Shown: positions 42,181 through 50,411, counted from the stretch's first letter. The stretch is 64,000 nucleotides of DNA from Rodentibacter myodis (GCF_001999305.1 NZ_MLHQ01000008.1:62001-126000), one strand, 5' to 3'. The notes: generated by a model not told the origin, from the sequence alone. Program-made: numbers and translations.

Positions 42181-42414
42181 CTATTTTGAACCAATCGTGT
42201 TTACTTCCACGACTTTATAGTTTAAATATCCGTGATGAATAGAGGGAGGGTTATGCATTTTGCATAACTCTCCAATCCGGAGTTGCGATACAGGGATATA
42301 AGCATTTTCAATCGGATAATTAGATACACCGACATCAATTACTTTCCCATCCGCTTCAGTTATGATTCGATGTAAATCTTGTCCTTTATCTTCTAAGATA
42401 ATTTCATATTTCAT
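42181..42414 (-). CDS. Hypothetical protein (77 aa)
   Basis: MKYEIILEDKGQDLHRIITE... to NYKVVEVNTIGSK. Strand-rich small protein. It lies 30 bases after the DUF3560 gene and has no leader of its own, so it is probably made from the same transcript. Not recognised. Confidence 0.6.
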   Translation of the reverse strand: MKYEIILEDKGQDLHRIITEADGKVIDVGVSNYPIENAYIPVSQLRIGELCKMHNPPSIHHGYLNYKVVEVNTIGSK

Positions 42415-42444
42415 AGATTGCCCCTTTTATTGCCAGGTAAATAT

Positions 42445-43086
42445 TTACGCCCAAAGGATTTCCGCTAATTTCACTTTCTTCTCAAGTTCATTAACCGCTT
42501 TTTTTGCATAAGTCAGTGAAAAGGAATGTTCTCGTTTTTCGGGATTGGCTTTCAATTCTTGGTGTTTCTCTTTGGCTTTTGCCAATTCAAATTGAAAGAA
42601 TTCAAGGCTTTCCGGCATAGATAAATCAATTTTATCTGCCCGACTTTCCCAATAAGCAATTTTTCCATCGTAACTTTCTGCTTTTTGTCTTTCTTCAACC
42701 GATTTTTCCATCCGTCGATGATTACGTTCAAGCAACGCACGATGGCGCTTTTCACTATGGTGACCGACTTTAATCGGTTCACCCAAACACAAAAATTCAC
42801 GTCCTTCCTGGGCTGCCTCAAAGAATTGATGGCTACGTTTCATCGCATTATGCGCGGTATCTTGATAATGCTGTGCTTTTTTCTCTGCACGTTTTTGGCT
42901 ATCAATGCCGTCACAACGCACAAAAGAGTAAAAATAGTATTCCTCATTTTGTTTAACCAAATTATGGATTTCTACTTCCACTTCTTTACCATATCGACTG
43001 GTCAGCACGATAATATCGCCCTTATTATGGGCTTCCGGACATTTTGCGACAAAGACGTTTGGGGCAAATTTTGCATAGGTATTCAT
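42445..43086 (-). CDS. DUF3560 family protein
   Basis: A 213-aa protein. The N-terminal strand-rich part (NVFVAKCPEAHNKGDIIVLT, SRYGKEVEVEIHNLVKQNEE) is followed by the DUF3560 helical block (REFLCLGEPIKVGHHSEKRH-RALLERNHRRMEKSVEERQK) with its HHSExRHR motif, then a long coiled coil. Common on conjugative plasmids near ardC and ssb; function unknown. Start set by GAGGAGAAATACA. Confidence 0.85.
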   Translation of the reverse strand: MNTYAKFAPNVFVAKCPEAHNKGDIIVLTSRYGKEVEVEIHNLVKQNEEYYFYSFVRCDGIDSQKRAEKKAQHYQDTAHNAMKRSHQFFEAAQEGREFLCLGEPIKVGHHSEKRHRALLERNHRRMEKSVEERQKAESYDGKIAYWESRADKIDLSMPESLEFFQFELAKAKEKHQELKANPEKREHSFSLTYAKKAVNELEKKVKLAEILWA

Positions 43087-43160
43087 TGTATTTCTCCTCG
43101 ATGTAAAAGAAGGGAAATACATCTCCCAAAGGGAAGGTATTTCCCTTTGGGATTGTGAAA
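43087..43160 (-). promoter_or_regulatory. RBS-pairing structured leader (family copy 8)
   Basis: The RBS strand GGAGAAATACA (complement of 43087-43097) faces TGTATTTCCC (complement of 43112-43121), which also matches an upstream GGGAAATACC. Hairpin CCCAAAGGGAA-ATACC-TTCCCTTTGGG lies upstream. Confidence 0.72.
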
Positions 43161-43179
43161 TTAAATTAAAGTTTAAAGC

Positions 43180-43617
43180 TTAAAACAGCTTTCTTCGTGA
43201 ATATCCGGTACACCCTCCGACTTTCTCAATATCAACAAATAAATATTGATATTTATCGTAAAGTTTTACCAGTGGATGTGTCCGATTTAATACACTACGA
43301 CAGATAGCAGGTATACCAAAAAAATACCAAGGTATGGGTGAATCATACACATCGTATTTTTTTACTATATTGAATGCATCAACCATATGCAGATAATCGA
43401 TATCCTGCGTGGCTTTTTTTAATGCCACTGCGATATCGGTATTTAACCGAGATAAGATATCCACCCAGCCCGGCGAAGATTGAATACGTTGATTAAGATA
43501 ATCCCGCAAGTCCATCAAATCATCTGCATAGACACATAATAGATAAATACTCTCCATCACGTCTTCATAAGTCGTTTTACGGGATAAAGTAGGTAAAGGT
43601 AAATGTGTTGTCATCAT
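43180..43617 (-). CDS. Hypothetical protein (145 aa)
   Basis: MMTTHLPLPTLSRKTTYEDV... Mostly helical with a Cys-containing middle (SIYLLCVYADDLMDLRDYLN) and VLNRTHPLVKLYDKYQYLFV. Two adjacent ATG codons follow GGAGAAACAAA. Not recognised. Confidence 0.55.
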   Translation of the reverse strand: MMTTHLPLPTLSRKTTYEDVMESIYLLCVYADDLMDLRDYLNQRIQSSPGWVDILSRLNTDIAVALKKATQDIDYLHMVDAFNIVKKYDVYDSPIPWYFFGIPAICRSVLNRTHPLVKLYDKYQYLFVDIEKVGGCTGYSRRKLF

Positions 43618-43690
43618 TTTGTTTCTCCTATTCAAACAGAAAAATGAAAGGGGAAACTCCACCAGGGAAATTTCCCCGATGGGTAAATGA
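43618..43690 (-). promoter_or_regulatory. RBS-pairing structured leader (family copy 9)
   Basis: GTTTCTCC (43621-43628, complement of the RBS) and GGGGAAAC (43650-43657) are inverted copies at 7 of 8 positions. GGGGAAATTTCCC forms the upstream hairpin. Confidence 0.68.
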
Positions 43691-43703
43691 AAGGTAAATG
43701 GTC

Positions 43704-43731
43704 AAAGTGCGGTAAAATTTGACCGCACTTT
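43704..43731. terminator. Uptake-sequence inverted pair after the VapD-like gene
   Basis: AAAGTGCGGT and ACCGCACTTT around AAAATTTG; two Haemophilus uptake sequences in inverted order, downstream of the stop at 43775 (minus). Confidence 0.8.
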
Positions 43732-43774
43732 TCTGTTAGTGTGGCATAGAATACGAACGATGCTTAATAAAAAA

Positions 43775-44221
43775 TTACTCCGGTAACATTTTATTTTCCT
43801 GAGCATATTGCAAAGAAAATTTGCGTTTACTAATAATCTCTTCGACTTTAGTTTCAGGCAAACCCGCATCTAATAGTTCAATTCGTAAATCCTCAATAGC
43901 TTGATTAAATCGTTGTCTGGCACGTTGAACACCTTCAACAATAAATTGAGCATTAAAATCATCTTTCAATTCATAAAATTGAATATTAGATGCACAAGAG
44001 GCAAACCACTCAAATCGAGCTGCCACATCTTGTAATGCTAAGGTTCCATGAGCCTGCTTTATACCGATTTCACTAAGATAAACCGTGCCTTGAATATTGG
44101 TAAATCCATATTGTTTCAAAACACGTTGAATATCAGCATAGGCATTGCGCCAACTTGAATTATGATAGCGTTGTTCTAAACAATGCGTATCCATATCAAA
44201 AACGATAAGTGTACGATCCAT
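43775..44221 (-). CDS. vapD: VapD-like (Cas2-fold) protein
   Basis: A 148-aa protein starting RTLIVFDMDTHCLEQRYHNS, then NAYADIQRVLKQYGFTNIQG-TVYLSE and FEWFASCASNIQFYELKDDF. This matches VapD, a Cas2-like ribonuclease of Haemophilus and Neisseria virulence loci and plasmids (F-D-x-D start, Y-x-D-I, GF-x-x-QG-S/T-x-Y). It is about 55 residues longer than H. influenzae VapD because of a helical, charged C-terminal extension. VapX-like antitoxins are usually adjacent; none is seen. Confidence 0.78.
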   Translation of the reverse strand: MDRTLIVFDMDTHCLEQRYHNSSWRNAYADIQRVLKQYGFTNIQGTVYLSEIGIKQAHGTLALQDVAARFEWFASCASNIQFYELKDDFNAQFIVEGVQRARQRFNQAIEDLRIELLDAGLPETKVEEIISKRKFSLQYAQENKMLPE

Positions 44222-44305
44222 AAATATCTCGTAAAGTTAAAGGATTGGTTAATCATAACACAAGGAGAAATGACCCATGAAGGGAAAATTTCCCCCTGCG
44301 GGTAA
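44222..44305 (-). promoter_or_regulatory. Degenerate member of the structured-leader family
   Basis: GGGGGAAATTTTCCC hairpin and ATTTCTCC strand are present upstream of the VapD-like gene, but the RBS here (ACGAGATATTT) no longer matches the anti-RBS strand. It looks like a leader uncoupled from its gene. Confidence 0.45.
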
Positions 44306-44334
44306 TGAAAAGTATCCATTATTTGGGTAAAGAA

Positions 44335-44358
44335 AAGACCAACAAAATTGTCGGTCTT
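44335..44358 (-). terminator. Terminator after STY4534-type gene
   Basis: AAGACC-x-ACAA / TTGT-x-GGTCTT with a mismatch, followed on the minus strand by TTTTC; 17 bases past the stop at 44375. Confidence 0.6.
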
Positions 44359-44374
44359 TATCGTTAAATACTGA

Positions 44375-44809
44375 TTATTGGTTTTCACCTTTCTCAGCAG
44401 ATTTAGCTTCTCGTTTATATTTAACTTCACCATCGATTTTAACCATATCGATGCGAATTAAACGCCCTTTTAAGGTTACACCGACATCACCTTTTTTATG
44501 GTATTGAGTATCCTTTGAGTAAGTAAAGGTCTCCGTCCATATATCAGAGATGTTGAATGAAATAAGTACTTTTTTCTTTTCATTCACGGCTTTTTGACAA
44601 CGTTCAATTAAACCAACGGCTTCTTTTCCGGTAACATTGGTATCAAAATAATGATACGCCAAGTCATCGGAGGCACCCACTAAAGCGGCGATACGGCACG
44701 CTAAAAAAGGAGAACCTTTTTTAGGATTAACTGTGCGAATATCACTTAAATAGCCAACGCCGGTCGTGTGTAAGTTAAAATAAGTTTTAGATTCAGTTTG
44801 AGTAGACAT
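44375..44809 (-). CDS. STY4534 family ICE replication protein (DUF3577)
   Basis: A 144-aa protein with the family pattern TYFNLHTTGVGYLSDIRTVN, PKKGSPFLACRIAALVGASD, YHYFDTNVTGKEA, VLISFNISDIW. OB-fold-like and related to single-strand-binding proteins of PFGI-1/SPI-7 ICEs; sits beside topB in relatives. The charged C-terminal tail ends EKGENQ. Translated from a leader with a perfect anti-RBS strand. Confidence 0.9.
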   Translation of the reverse strand: MSTQTESKTYFNLHTTGVGYLSDIRTVNPKKGSPFLACRIAALVGASDDLAYHYFDTNVTGKEAVGLIERCQKAVNEKKKVLISFNISDIWTETFTYSKDTQYHKKGDVGVTLKGRLIRIDMVKIDGEVKYKREAKSAEKGENQ

Positions 44810-44885
44810 AATGTTTCTCCATCAGTAAAAAAAGCGGAGAAACATCCTTACCCAACACGGGAAAAATGTTTCCCGCCAAGGGTTA
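44810..44885 (-). promoter_or_regulatory. RBS-pairing structured leader (family copy 10, perfect match)
   Basis: The RBS strand GGAGAAACAT (complement of 44811-44820) and ATGTTTCTCC (complement of 44836-44845) are exact 10-base complements. Upstream GCGGGAAACATTTTTCCCG is the family hairpin, and its GGGAAACAT can compete for the same strand. Confidence 0.8.
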
Positions 44886-45559
44886 AGAAGTAATGATAAG
44901 TAAAATGAAGCGTTCCCAATATAACAATTGGAGCTCTTTTCAGAACGCTAAGAGACATTTATTTCCCGGCTCATCAACGATGAGAAGTTGCTCTTTCAAG
45001 GGAGGGCAACATTTAAGTGCTATCAACGATAGCGGCTTAGGATTAGAAGATAGTGTTAATGTAGCTATTCCAAAACCAAATAAATATGTTTAATTAAATA
45101 TTGTGTTTAGATAATAAAATAACCCCTAGACAAATGCCTAGGGGCTATATGGATGAGAACAAACTTGATAAAGTGGGCTATATAACACAAGCAATCATTG
45201 CATTATCCTCGTCAAAACATAATACAACAATATTCTTCTATTATTCGGTAACAAAGTAGCCTTTTACCGATACAACGCGCATTATTACAATGCAAAGGGC
45301 ACTCAATGTTTCACCGGTGAGCTCCGGTTTGGATAAATGAGCATTGCTGCAAGGACAAAAGCATACCTCAAATACACTTTTGTCCTCACAACAATTTAAT
45401 CAGTAAAGTCATGATGACACGCATCGTCATAGTTTAGACTGCATTCCTGCCAACGACAGAGACCTTTTCAGAACGCTGAGGCACATTTAGGCGTATTGAT
45501 AACCGACAATACAACACGGATATTTAATGAGAAAATTCTAGCAAATATCATCACTAACA
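44886..45559. other. Gene-free structured region between topB and STY4534-type gene
   Basis: No convincing gene. It contains a relative of the 48-bp element (44938-44961), hairpins CTC-ATCAACGAT-GAG (44970-44984) and GCT-ATCAACGAT-AGC (45019-45033), a CCCCTAG / CTAGGGG hairpin near 45124-45145, and the second full 48-bp element (45441-45488). Candidate for a non-coding RNA or a cis site; the topB transcript ends here. Confidence 0.5.
45441..45488 (+). repeat. 48-bp structured element, copy 2
   Basis: 45 of 48 positions identical to 16657-16704, same orientation, both in gene-free control regions. The hairpin CCTTTTCAG-AACG-CTGAGG is kept. Confidence 0.7.
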
Positions 45560-47566
45560 TCAAACCAGTATACGTGTACGTTCCGTTGTTGTTCTTTTTC
45601 TTGCTTTGCGCTTACCACCAATATTTTCTAATCCATCACACTTAGGATACTGAGAACATCCCCAAAATGCACCATTCTTTCCTTCCCGTTTGATCATCGT
45701 AGAACCACATTTCGGGCATTTTTTTATTTCAATATTCCCTAGTGAAATACCTCTCGTCAGACATTCTTTCATCAATTGGCGAACAAATTGCTCTTGTCGT
45801 TGCATAAAGACATCAAGTGAAAGACTTCTTTCTGCAATCTGATTGAGCGCTTGTTCCCAAAGTGCGGTTAACCCCGGGTCTTTTAACATCTGAGGCAAAT
45901 TATCAATTAAGGCTACCGCTTCTTCTGTTGCCAACAAGGATTTTCCTTTTTTCTTCAAAAATCCTTTATCAATCAACCCCTGAATCGTACCGGCTCGCGT
46001 TGCCTCCGTACCAAGTCCTTCCGTTTCCCGCAAACGTTGTTTTAATCTCTCATCCGTCACAAACCTTGCCGCATTTTTCATTGCCGTTAATAGCGTTCCC
46101 TCCGTAAAATGATTAGGCGGGGAGGTTTGCAATGTTTTCATTTCCGTATCGATGACCCGACAAGTTTGTCCTTGTTTTAAGGTTGGTAAAGGTTGTTTGG
46201 ATTCATCTTCTTCCTCTAACGTTTTGCCAAACAAGATTTTCCAACCCGGTGCAATTAACACATTGCCTCGTGCAGCTAATAGATGTTGACCGCACTTTAA
46301 CACTATTTGGGTTTTATCCATTTCACAGACCGGTAAAAACTGAGCGAGATAACGACGGCGAATCAAATCGTAGAGCTTAAATTCATCCTCCGACATTTTA
46401 CTGATATCCACTTTTACCATTGTTGGAATAATACCGTGGTGCGCCGTAATTTTCTTATCATTCCAAATACGGGATTTTTGATGAAGATTTAATGCGGCAC
46501 TTAAGGGTTGCAATCGATTGTCAGACTGCATCAAGTATTGAATAACCTTAGGCGCTTCGGCAAGTTGTGATTCCGGCAAATAACCGCAATCGGTTCGTGG
46601 ATAGGTCGTGGCCTTATGGGTTTCATAAAGGGATTGTGCGATATCTAATACTTTTTGCGCCCCTAATCCATACAGGCGGTTCGCCTCAGATTGTAGGTCA
46701 CTTAACGCAAAACAAAGTGGCGCACTTTGTTTTTCTCGTTTGGTTTCAACAGACTCGACATTTGCTTGACCGATTTGGCGTATCTGCTGATTGGCAGCCT
46801 GTATGACTTGCGTTGATAAACAAAGTCCATTCGCATCACAATATTGTTCAGGAATGATGTATTGTGTAGAGAAAGGTTGTGTGCCATTAGAAAGGACGAC
46901 CTGCAAGGTGAAGTGCTGCTTTGGGACAAAATTTTTAATTTCGCGGTCACGATTCACGACTAAACTCAATGTAGGGCTTTGTACACGTCCTACGCTTAAT
47001 GGTTTGCCCTGATAACCTTTTTGCTGAGCAAGCAAAGTAAAAAGGCGGGAGAAATTCATTCCAATCAGCCAGTCGGCACGACTACGAGCCAATCCCGCAT
47101 AATAAAGGGGGAGGGTGTCTTCATTATTCTTTAATGCCCCTAATGCTTTGCGAATACTGACATCATCTAAACCAGATAACCAAAGGCGTTTTATTTGCCC
47201 CCGAAATTTAGCTAAATCAAGCAGCTCTCGGGCAATCGTCTCACCTTCCCGATCAATATCTGTCGCAATCACTACTAATTGCGTTTGCTTGATGAATTTC
47301 ATCACAATATTGTACTGTTTTTTCGTCTCTTTTTTAGGTAAAAGTTTCCATTGTGACGGAATAATAGGCAAGGTTTCAAATGCCCATTTCTTAAATGCCG
47401 GGTCGTAGTCTTCCGGATTAAGTTGCTCAACCAAATGTCCGACACACCATGTCACAAAAATTTGCCCATCGGGAGTCGATAAACACCCATCACCACGTTT
47501 TGTTGCCCCTAATACCTTGGCAATATCATTGCCTTGAGAAGGTTTTTCACACAAAAATAATTTCAT
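45560..47566 (-). CDS. topB: DNA topoisomerase III (type IA)
   Basis: A 668-aa protein. N-terminal Toprim domain (MKLFLCEKPSQGNDIAKVLG, VIATDIDREGETIARELL), active-site Tyr in THKATTYPRTDCGYLPESQ, and one C-terminal zinc finger (KKCPKCGSTMIKREGKNGAF-WGCSQYPKCD). It relaxes and decatenates single-stranded regions during ICE replication. The element's own topB is a marker of this ICE class. The chromosome will also carry its own copy. Confidence 0.93.
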   Translation of the reverse strand: MKLFLCEKPSQGNDIAKVLGATKRGDGCLSTPDGQIFVTWCVGHLVEQLNPEDYDPAFKKWAFETLPIIPSQWKLLPKKETKKQYNIVMKFIKQTQLVVIATDIDREGETIARELLDLAKFRGQIKRLWLSGLDDVSIRKALGALKNNEDTLPLYYAGLARSRADWLIGMNFSRLFTLLAQQKGYQGKPLSVGRVQSPTLSLVVNRDREIKNFVPKQHFTLQVVLSNGTQPFSTQYIIPEQYCDANGLCLSTQVIQAANQQIRQIGQANVESVETKREKQSAPLCFALSDLQSEANRLYGLGAQKVLDIAQSLYETHKATTYPRTDCGYLPESQLAEAPKVIQYLMQSDNRLQPLSAALNLHQKSRIWNDKKITAHHGIIPTMVKVDISKMSEDEFKLYDLIRRRYLAQFLPVCEMDKTQIVLKCGQHLLAARGNVLIAPGWKILFGKTLEEEDESKQPLPTLKQGQTCRVIDTEMKTLQTSPPNHFTEGTLLTAMKNAARFVTDERLKQRLRETEGLGTEATRAGTIQGLIDKGFLKKKGKSLLATEEAVALIDNLPQMLKDPGLTALWEQALNQIAERSLSLDVFMQRQEQFVRQLMKECLTRGISLGNIEIKKCPKCGSTMIKREGKNGAFWGCSQYPKCDGLENIGGKRKARKRTTTERTRILV

Positions 47567-47706
47567 TATTACTTCAACTCAATACTATTTCATCTTCTTT
47601 TTTTCTGAAGGGTATATTGCAGAAGATCCCATTCAAAATTTCTAAGTAATTAAGTTGAATTTAGATAAGTTTTAGTATAGAAGTAATGGCTAATTGTTAT
47701 AAATGT

Positions 47707-48018
47707 TTAGAGAATTTTTTTATTGTCATTTTTTATGAAGAACGATTTTAATTCTTTTCGATAAATATCTGTTGTTTGAATAGCAAGAAGTAGCGGTCGA
47801 CATGCCTCACAAGAAGAAATGCTCTCTAATTCTAAGCTAGGATTACTTTGATGGCGACTAACAAAGTCTTCCCAATCGTCAGGATATACACCACCATGAA
47901 TGGTGATGAAAAAATCCCGAATATCATCTATTGGCGCAGACATAACCCAGTTCTCTAATTCTTCTTGATAGTCCGACATAACTTGTTCAATCGTTCGAGG
48001 AAAGATAGATGATGACAT
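47707..48018 (-). CDS. Hypothetical protein (103 aa)
   Basis: MSSSIFPRTIEQVMSDYQEE... with ITIHGGVYPDDWEDFVSRHQ and SSCEACRPLLLAIQ (CEAC). A small acidic protein, not recognised. Divergent from the plus-strand gene at 48110. Confidence 0.55.
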   Translation of the reverse strand: MSSSIFPRTIEQVMSDYQEELENWVMSAPIDDIRDFFITIHGGVYPDDWEDFVSRHQSNPSLELESISSCEACRPLLLAIQTTDIYRKELKSFFIKNDNKKIL

Positions 48019-48109
48019 AAAAACCCTTTTTTAATTGTATTTCCTATAATTAAATCGAATCAATGAAACCTAAACAATCGATAATTCAATTACAAGAAGG
48101 AGAGTATTT

Positions 48110-48805
48110 ATGGGATGGAAGAAAATTAGAATTGATTTTGCCACAACAGTAAAATGTCAATTTTGTCCTCGACATATTACATCAGGTAAGGCTGTGATTG
48201 TCCAACACGATAATGGGATACTAAGTTATGCCGGACCAAGCTGTGCAAAAGATCCAAATAAAGTGGATAACCCTAAAGAAAAAATTATAGATGTAACGAA
48301 AGGGTGTGTAGAAGAACATACCTCCACTAAAAATAAAGCACAAATAGCAATCAATCCTGTGCAGGATGAGGACTTGCCTACGTCATTAGATGACGATAAC
48401 TATTTTGACGAAAATGCGGCTAAAGCTTATTTGTTGTTAAGATTTGAAAAACTTGCTCACGTTCAAAAAATTTCAGATTTTAGGTCAGAAAAATTAAGTG
48501 GCATTTATCAAAAATATGTGGCTGATAACAAAATATCACCAGACGATGAAAAATACCTTAATATGGTCATGTATGGTGATAAACATCCGGAGTTTACTTA
48601 TAAATCATTACAATCACTTTATGCTACTGATTTTTGGTTAAGGGTATTTCTAGAAAAGAAACCGGGGCATAGATTTATTACAAGTTTACTGGAACAACTT
48701 CATCAGTACTTAAAGCTAAGCAAAACTCAGATGGAAAAACTAAATGAATGCTTTACTGAAATAAAGGGAATGAAAATTACACTAAAAACAAATTCCTTTG
48801 GATAA
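48110..48805 (+). CDS. Hypothetical protein with N-terminal zinc-finger-like motif (231 aa)
   Basis: MGWKKIRIDFATTVKCQFCP-RHITSGKAVIVQHDNG-ILSYAGPSCAKDPNK: a CxxC, 30-odd residues, then another Cys, as in small zinc-binding domains. A 40-residue acidic linker is followed by a helical C-terminal half. GAAGGAGAG precedes the ATG. The only plus-strand gene in the replication half. Not recognised. Confidence 0.6.
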   Translation: MGWKKIRIDFATTVKCQFCPRHITSGKAVIVQHDNGILSYAGPSCAKDPNKVDNPKEKIIDVTKGCVEEHTSTKNKAQIAINPVQDEDLPTSLDDDNYFDENAAKAYLLLRFEKLAHVQKISDFRSEKLSGIYQKYVADNKISPDDEKYLNMVMYGDKHPEFTYKSLQSLYATDFWLRVFLEKKPGHRFITSLLEQLHQYLKLSKTQMEKLNECFTEIKGMKITLKTNSFG

Positions 48806-48972
48806 AAAAAGCCCCTTTCATCGTGGGGCGAGAATCATAGAATGAGATGAAGGGTCAAAGGATTGACCGACGGGATCTCAAGGAAAGTTATTATTATAGA
48901 GTACTGCACATTATAGAAACCGGTCATTCAAACAAAAAGGGAAAAAACAAAAAAATAATTTTTCAAAAAAAA

Positions 48973-48992
48973 GCTCCAACATTTGTTGGAGC
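48973..48992 (-). terminator. Terminator of the lipoprotein gene
   Basis: GCTCCAACA / TGTTGGAGC, a 9-bp stem with TT between arms, followed on the minus strand by TTTTTTTT; 24 bases after the stop at 49016. Confidence 0.9.
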
Positions 48993-49015
48993 AAATAAGG
49001 AGAATTTACCATCTA

Positions 49016-49486
49016 TTATTTTATTGCTTTTAAAATATCTTTCTTAACTTCGGCAGCCACATCCGGTGTACCGCGAACTTTCCAGTATACTTTACTATTT
49101 TTACCATCCTTTTCAAGACTAATATCGAGGTAATACTGACTTTTATTACCGAATGCACGAGCCATGCGATAATAAACACCCGGATTAGTTTCATGGACGA
49201 TACCATCTTGTTCCATTTGCTGTATTTTCCATTTACGTACATCACCGTACGCTCGCCCTAAATATTCATCTTTAGTAGGAAAATTAAATTCACGTTTTAA
49301 TCGTACATAAAGCGTATCAATATCTCGTTTAGAGACAGCTTCATCTTCAATAGATTGAGTAGCACTCACACCAAGCGTTTTATTTAACTCACCGGCAAAC
49401 TCACCAATCTTATTATTAATTGCCGTCAACTCTGCACATCCACTTAAACTTAATGCAGCCAAGGAAATTAAAAATACTCTTTTCAT
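49016..49486 (-). CDS. Hypothetical lipoprotein (156 aa)
   Basis: Lipoprotein signal MKRVFLISLAALSLSGC (lipobox LSGC, Cys17). The mature part has VSKRDIDTLYVRLKREFNFP, RKWKIQQMEQDGIVHETNPG and YYRMARAFGNKSQYYLDISL. Probably anchored to the outer membrane. No family recognised. Possible entry-exclusion or surface protein, but nothing shows this directly. Confidence 0.65.
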   Translation of the reverse strand: MKRVFLISLAALSLSGCAELTAINNKIGEFAGELNKTLGVSATQSIEDEAVSKRDIDTLYVRLKREFNFPTKDEYLGRAYGDVRKWKIQQMEQDGIVHETNPGVYYRMARAFGNKSQYYLDISLEKDGKNSKVYWKVRGTPDVAAEVKKDILKAIK

Positions 49487-49549
49487 AAATTATGCCCCGT
49501 TATTCAATGAGAATTCAATTTTATGTAACTCAGAACGGTTGTTTCTATT

Positions 49550-49951
49550 TTATAGTAAAATGTCATCATCAAAGTCATCCGCTGTCGATTGTGTCATTGT
49601 AGCCGTTTGGTTTTGTGGGCGAGAACCTAACATTTGCATCATATCTCCCTGAATTTCAGTGGTATAACGATCTTGACCATTCTGGTCTTGCCATTTACGG
49701 GTACGCAAACGACCTTCCACATACACTTGAGAACCTTTTTTCAAGTATTCCCCACAGATTTCCGCTTGACGACGGTAGAACACAATACGATGCCATTCTG
49801 TGATTTCTCGACGTTCACCGGTATTTTTATCCGTCCAACTTTCACTGGTTGCGACACTAATATTTGCTACGGCATCTCCGTTTGGCATAGTGCGAATTTC
49901 GGGATCGTTACCAAGAAATCCCACAATAATTACTTTGTTTACGCCAGCCAT
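49550..49951 (-). CDS. ssb: Single-stranded DNA-binding protein
   Basis: A 133-aa OB-fold SSB ([60 protein letters not shown]). It has a short linker and the acidic tip DDFDDDILL, which fits the SSB interaction tail but ends in LL instead of the usual PF. ICE-encoded; protects transferred single strands. Confidence 0.93.
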   Translation of the reverse strand: MAGVNKVIIVGFLGNDPEIRTMPNGDAVANISVATSESWTDKNTGERREITEWHRIVFYRRQAEICGEYLKKGSQVYVEGRLRTRKWQDQNGQDRYTTEIQGDMMQMLGSRPQNQTATMTQSTADDFDDDILL

Positions 49952-49972
49952 AAAAACTCCTTATTAAAAAAA

Positions 49973-50164
49973 TTATTCATCCCAATTTTCTGCATAGATG
50001 TGATTTTTAGTTTTCAACTGATTTAACTGGTTAATCACATCAATCGCTAATCTTTTTTCATCATTCTCGTTGAAAGGCGATTTAACTTTCTCGTACTCTA
50101 CTGAAGAGTCAACCACAGGCTTTCCATCGATACTAATACTGAAATGAATGTTCACGTTTCCCAT
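49973..50164 (-). CDS. Hypothetical protein upstream of ssb (63 aa)
   Basis: MGNVNIHFSISIDGKPVVDS... A short strand-rich start followed by a helix (DEKRLAIDVINQLNQL). AGGAGCAATATT precedes the ATG. Ends 21 bases before ssb and is probably co-transcribed. Not recognised. Confidence 0.6.
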   Translation of the reverse strand: MGNVNIHFSISIDGKPVVDSSVEYEKVKSPFNENDEKRLAIDVINQLNQLKTKNHIYAENWDE

Positions 50165-50303
50165 AATATTGCTCCTAGTGCGTTATTTTATGAATTACTA
50201 TCCAGGTTAAATCTTCATAACTTGAATTAACTGGAAGTGATTTTGCACAGATAATCAAAAATAATTAAGAGAAAATTCACTTGATAGGTGGGAGAATTAT
50301 GAG

Positions 50304-50342
50304 CTGTTTATATTCACGTAGATCCTACGCGAATATAAACAG
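50304..50342. other. 39-bp near-perfect palindrome upstream of the ssb gene pair
   Basis: CTGTTTATATTC-A-CGTAG and CTACG-C-GAATATAAACAG flank ATC: 17 paired bases with one mismatch. No T run follows, so it is more likely a binding site or cis element than a terminator. Confidence 0.6.
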
Positions 50343-50411
50343 GAAGATTTTATTGCTATGAAATTAAACGGGTTAGCAGAACCTATTTATGAAACCTGTA
50401 ATAGATAGTAT

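Noticed and set aside
44893-45093. 66-codon plus-strand open frame
   Set aside because: It covers the co-varying hairpins and the 48-bp-related element, has no ribosome-binding site and no protein-like composition.
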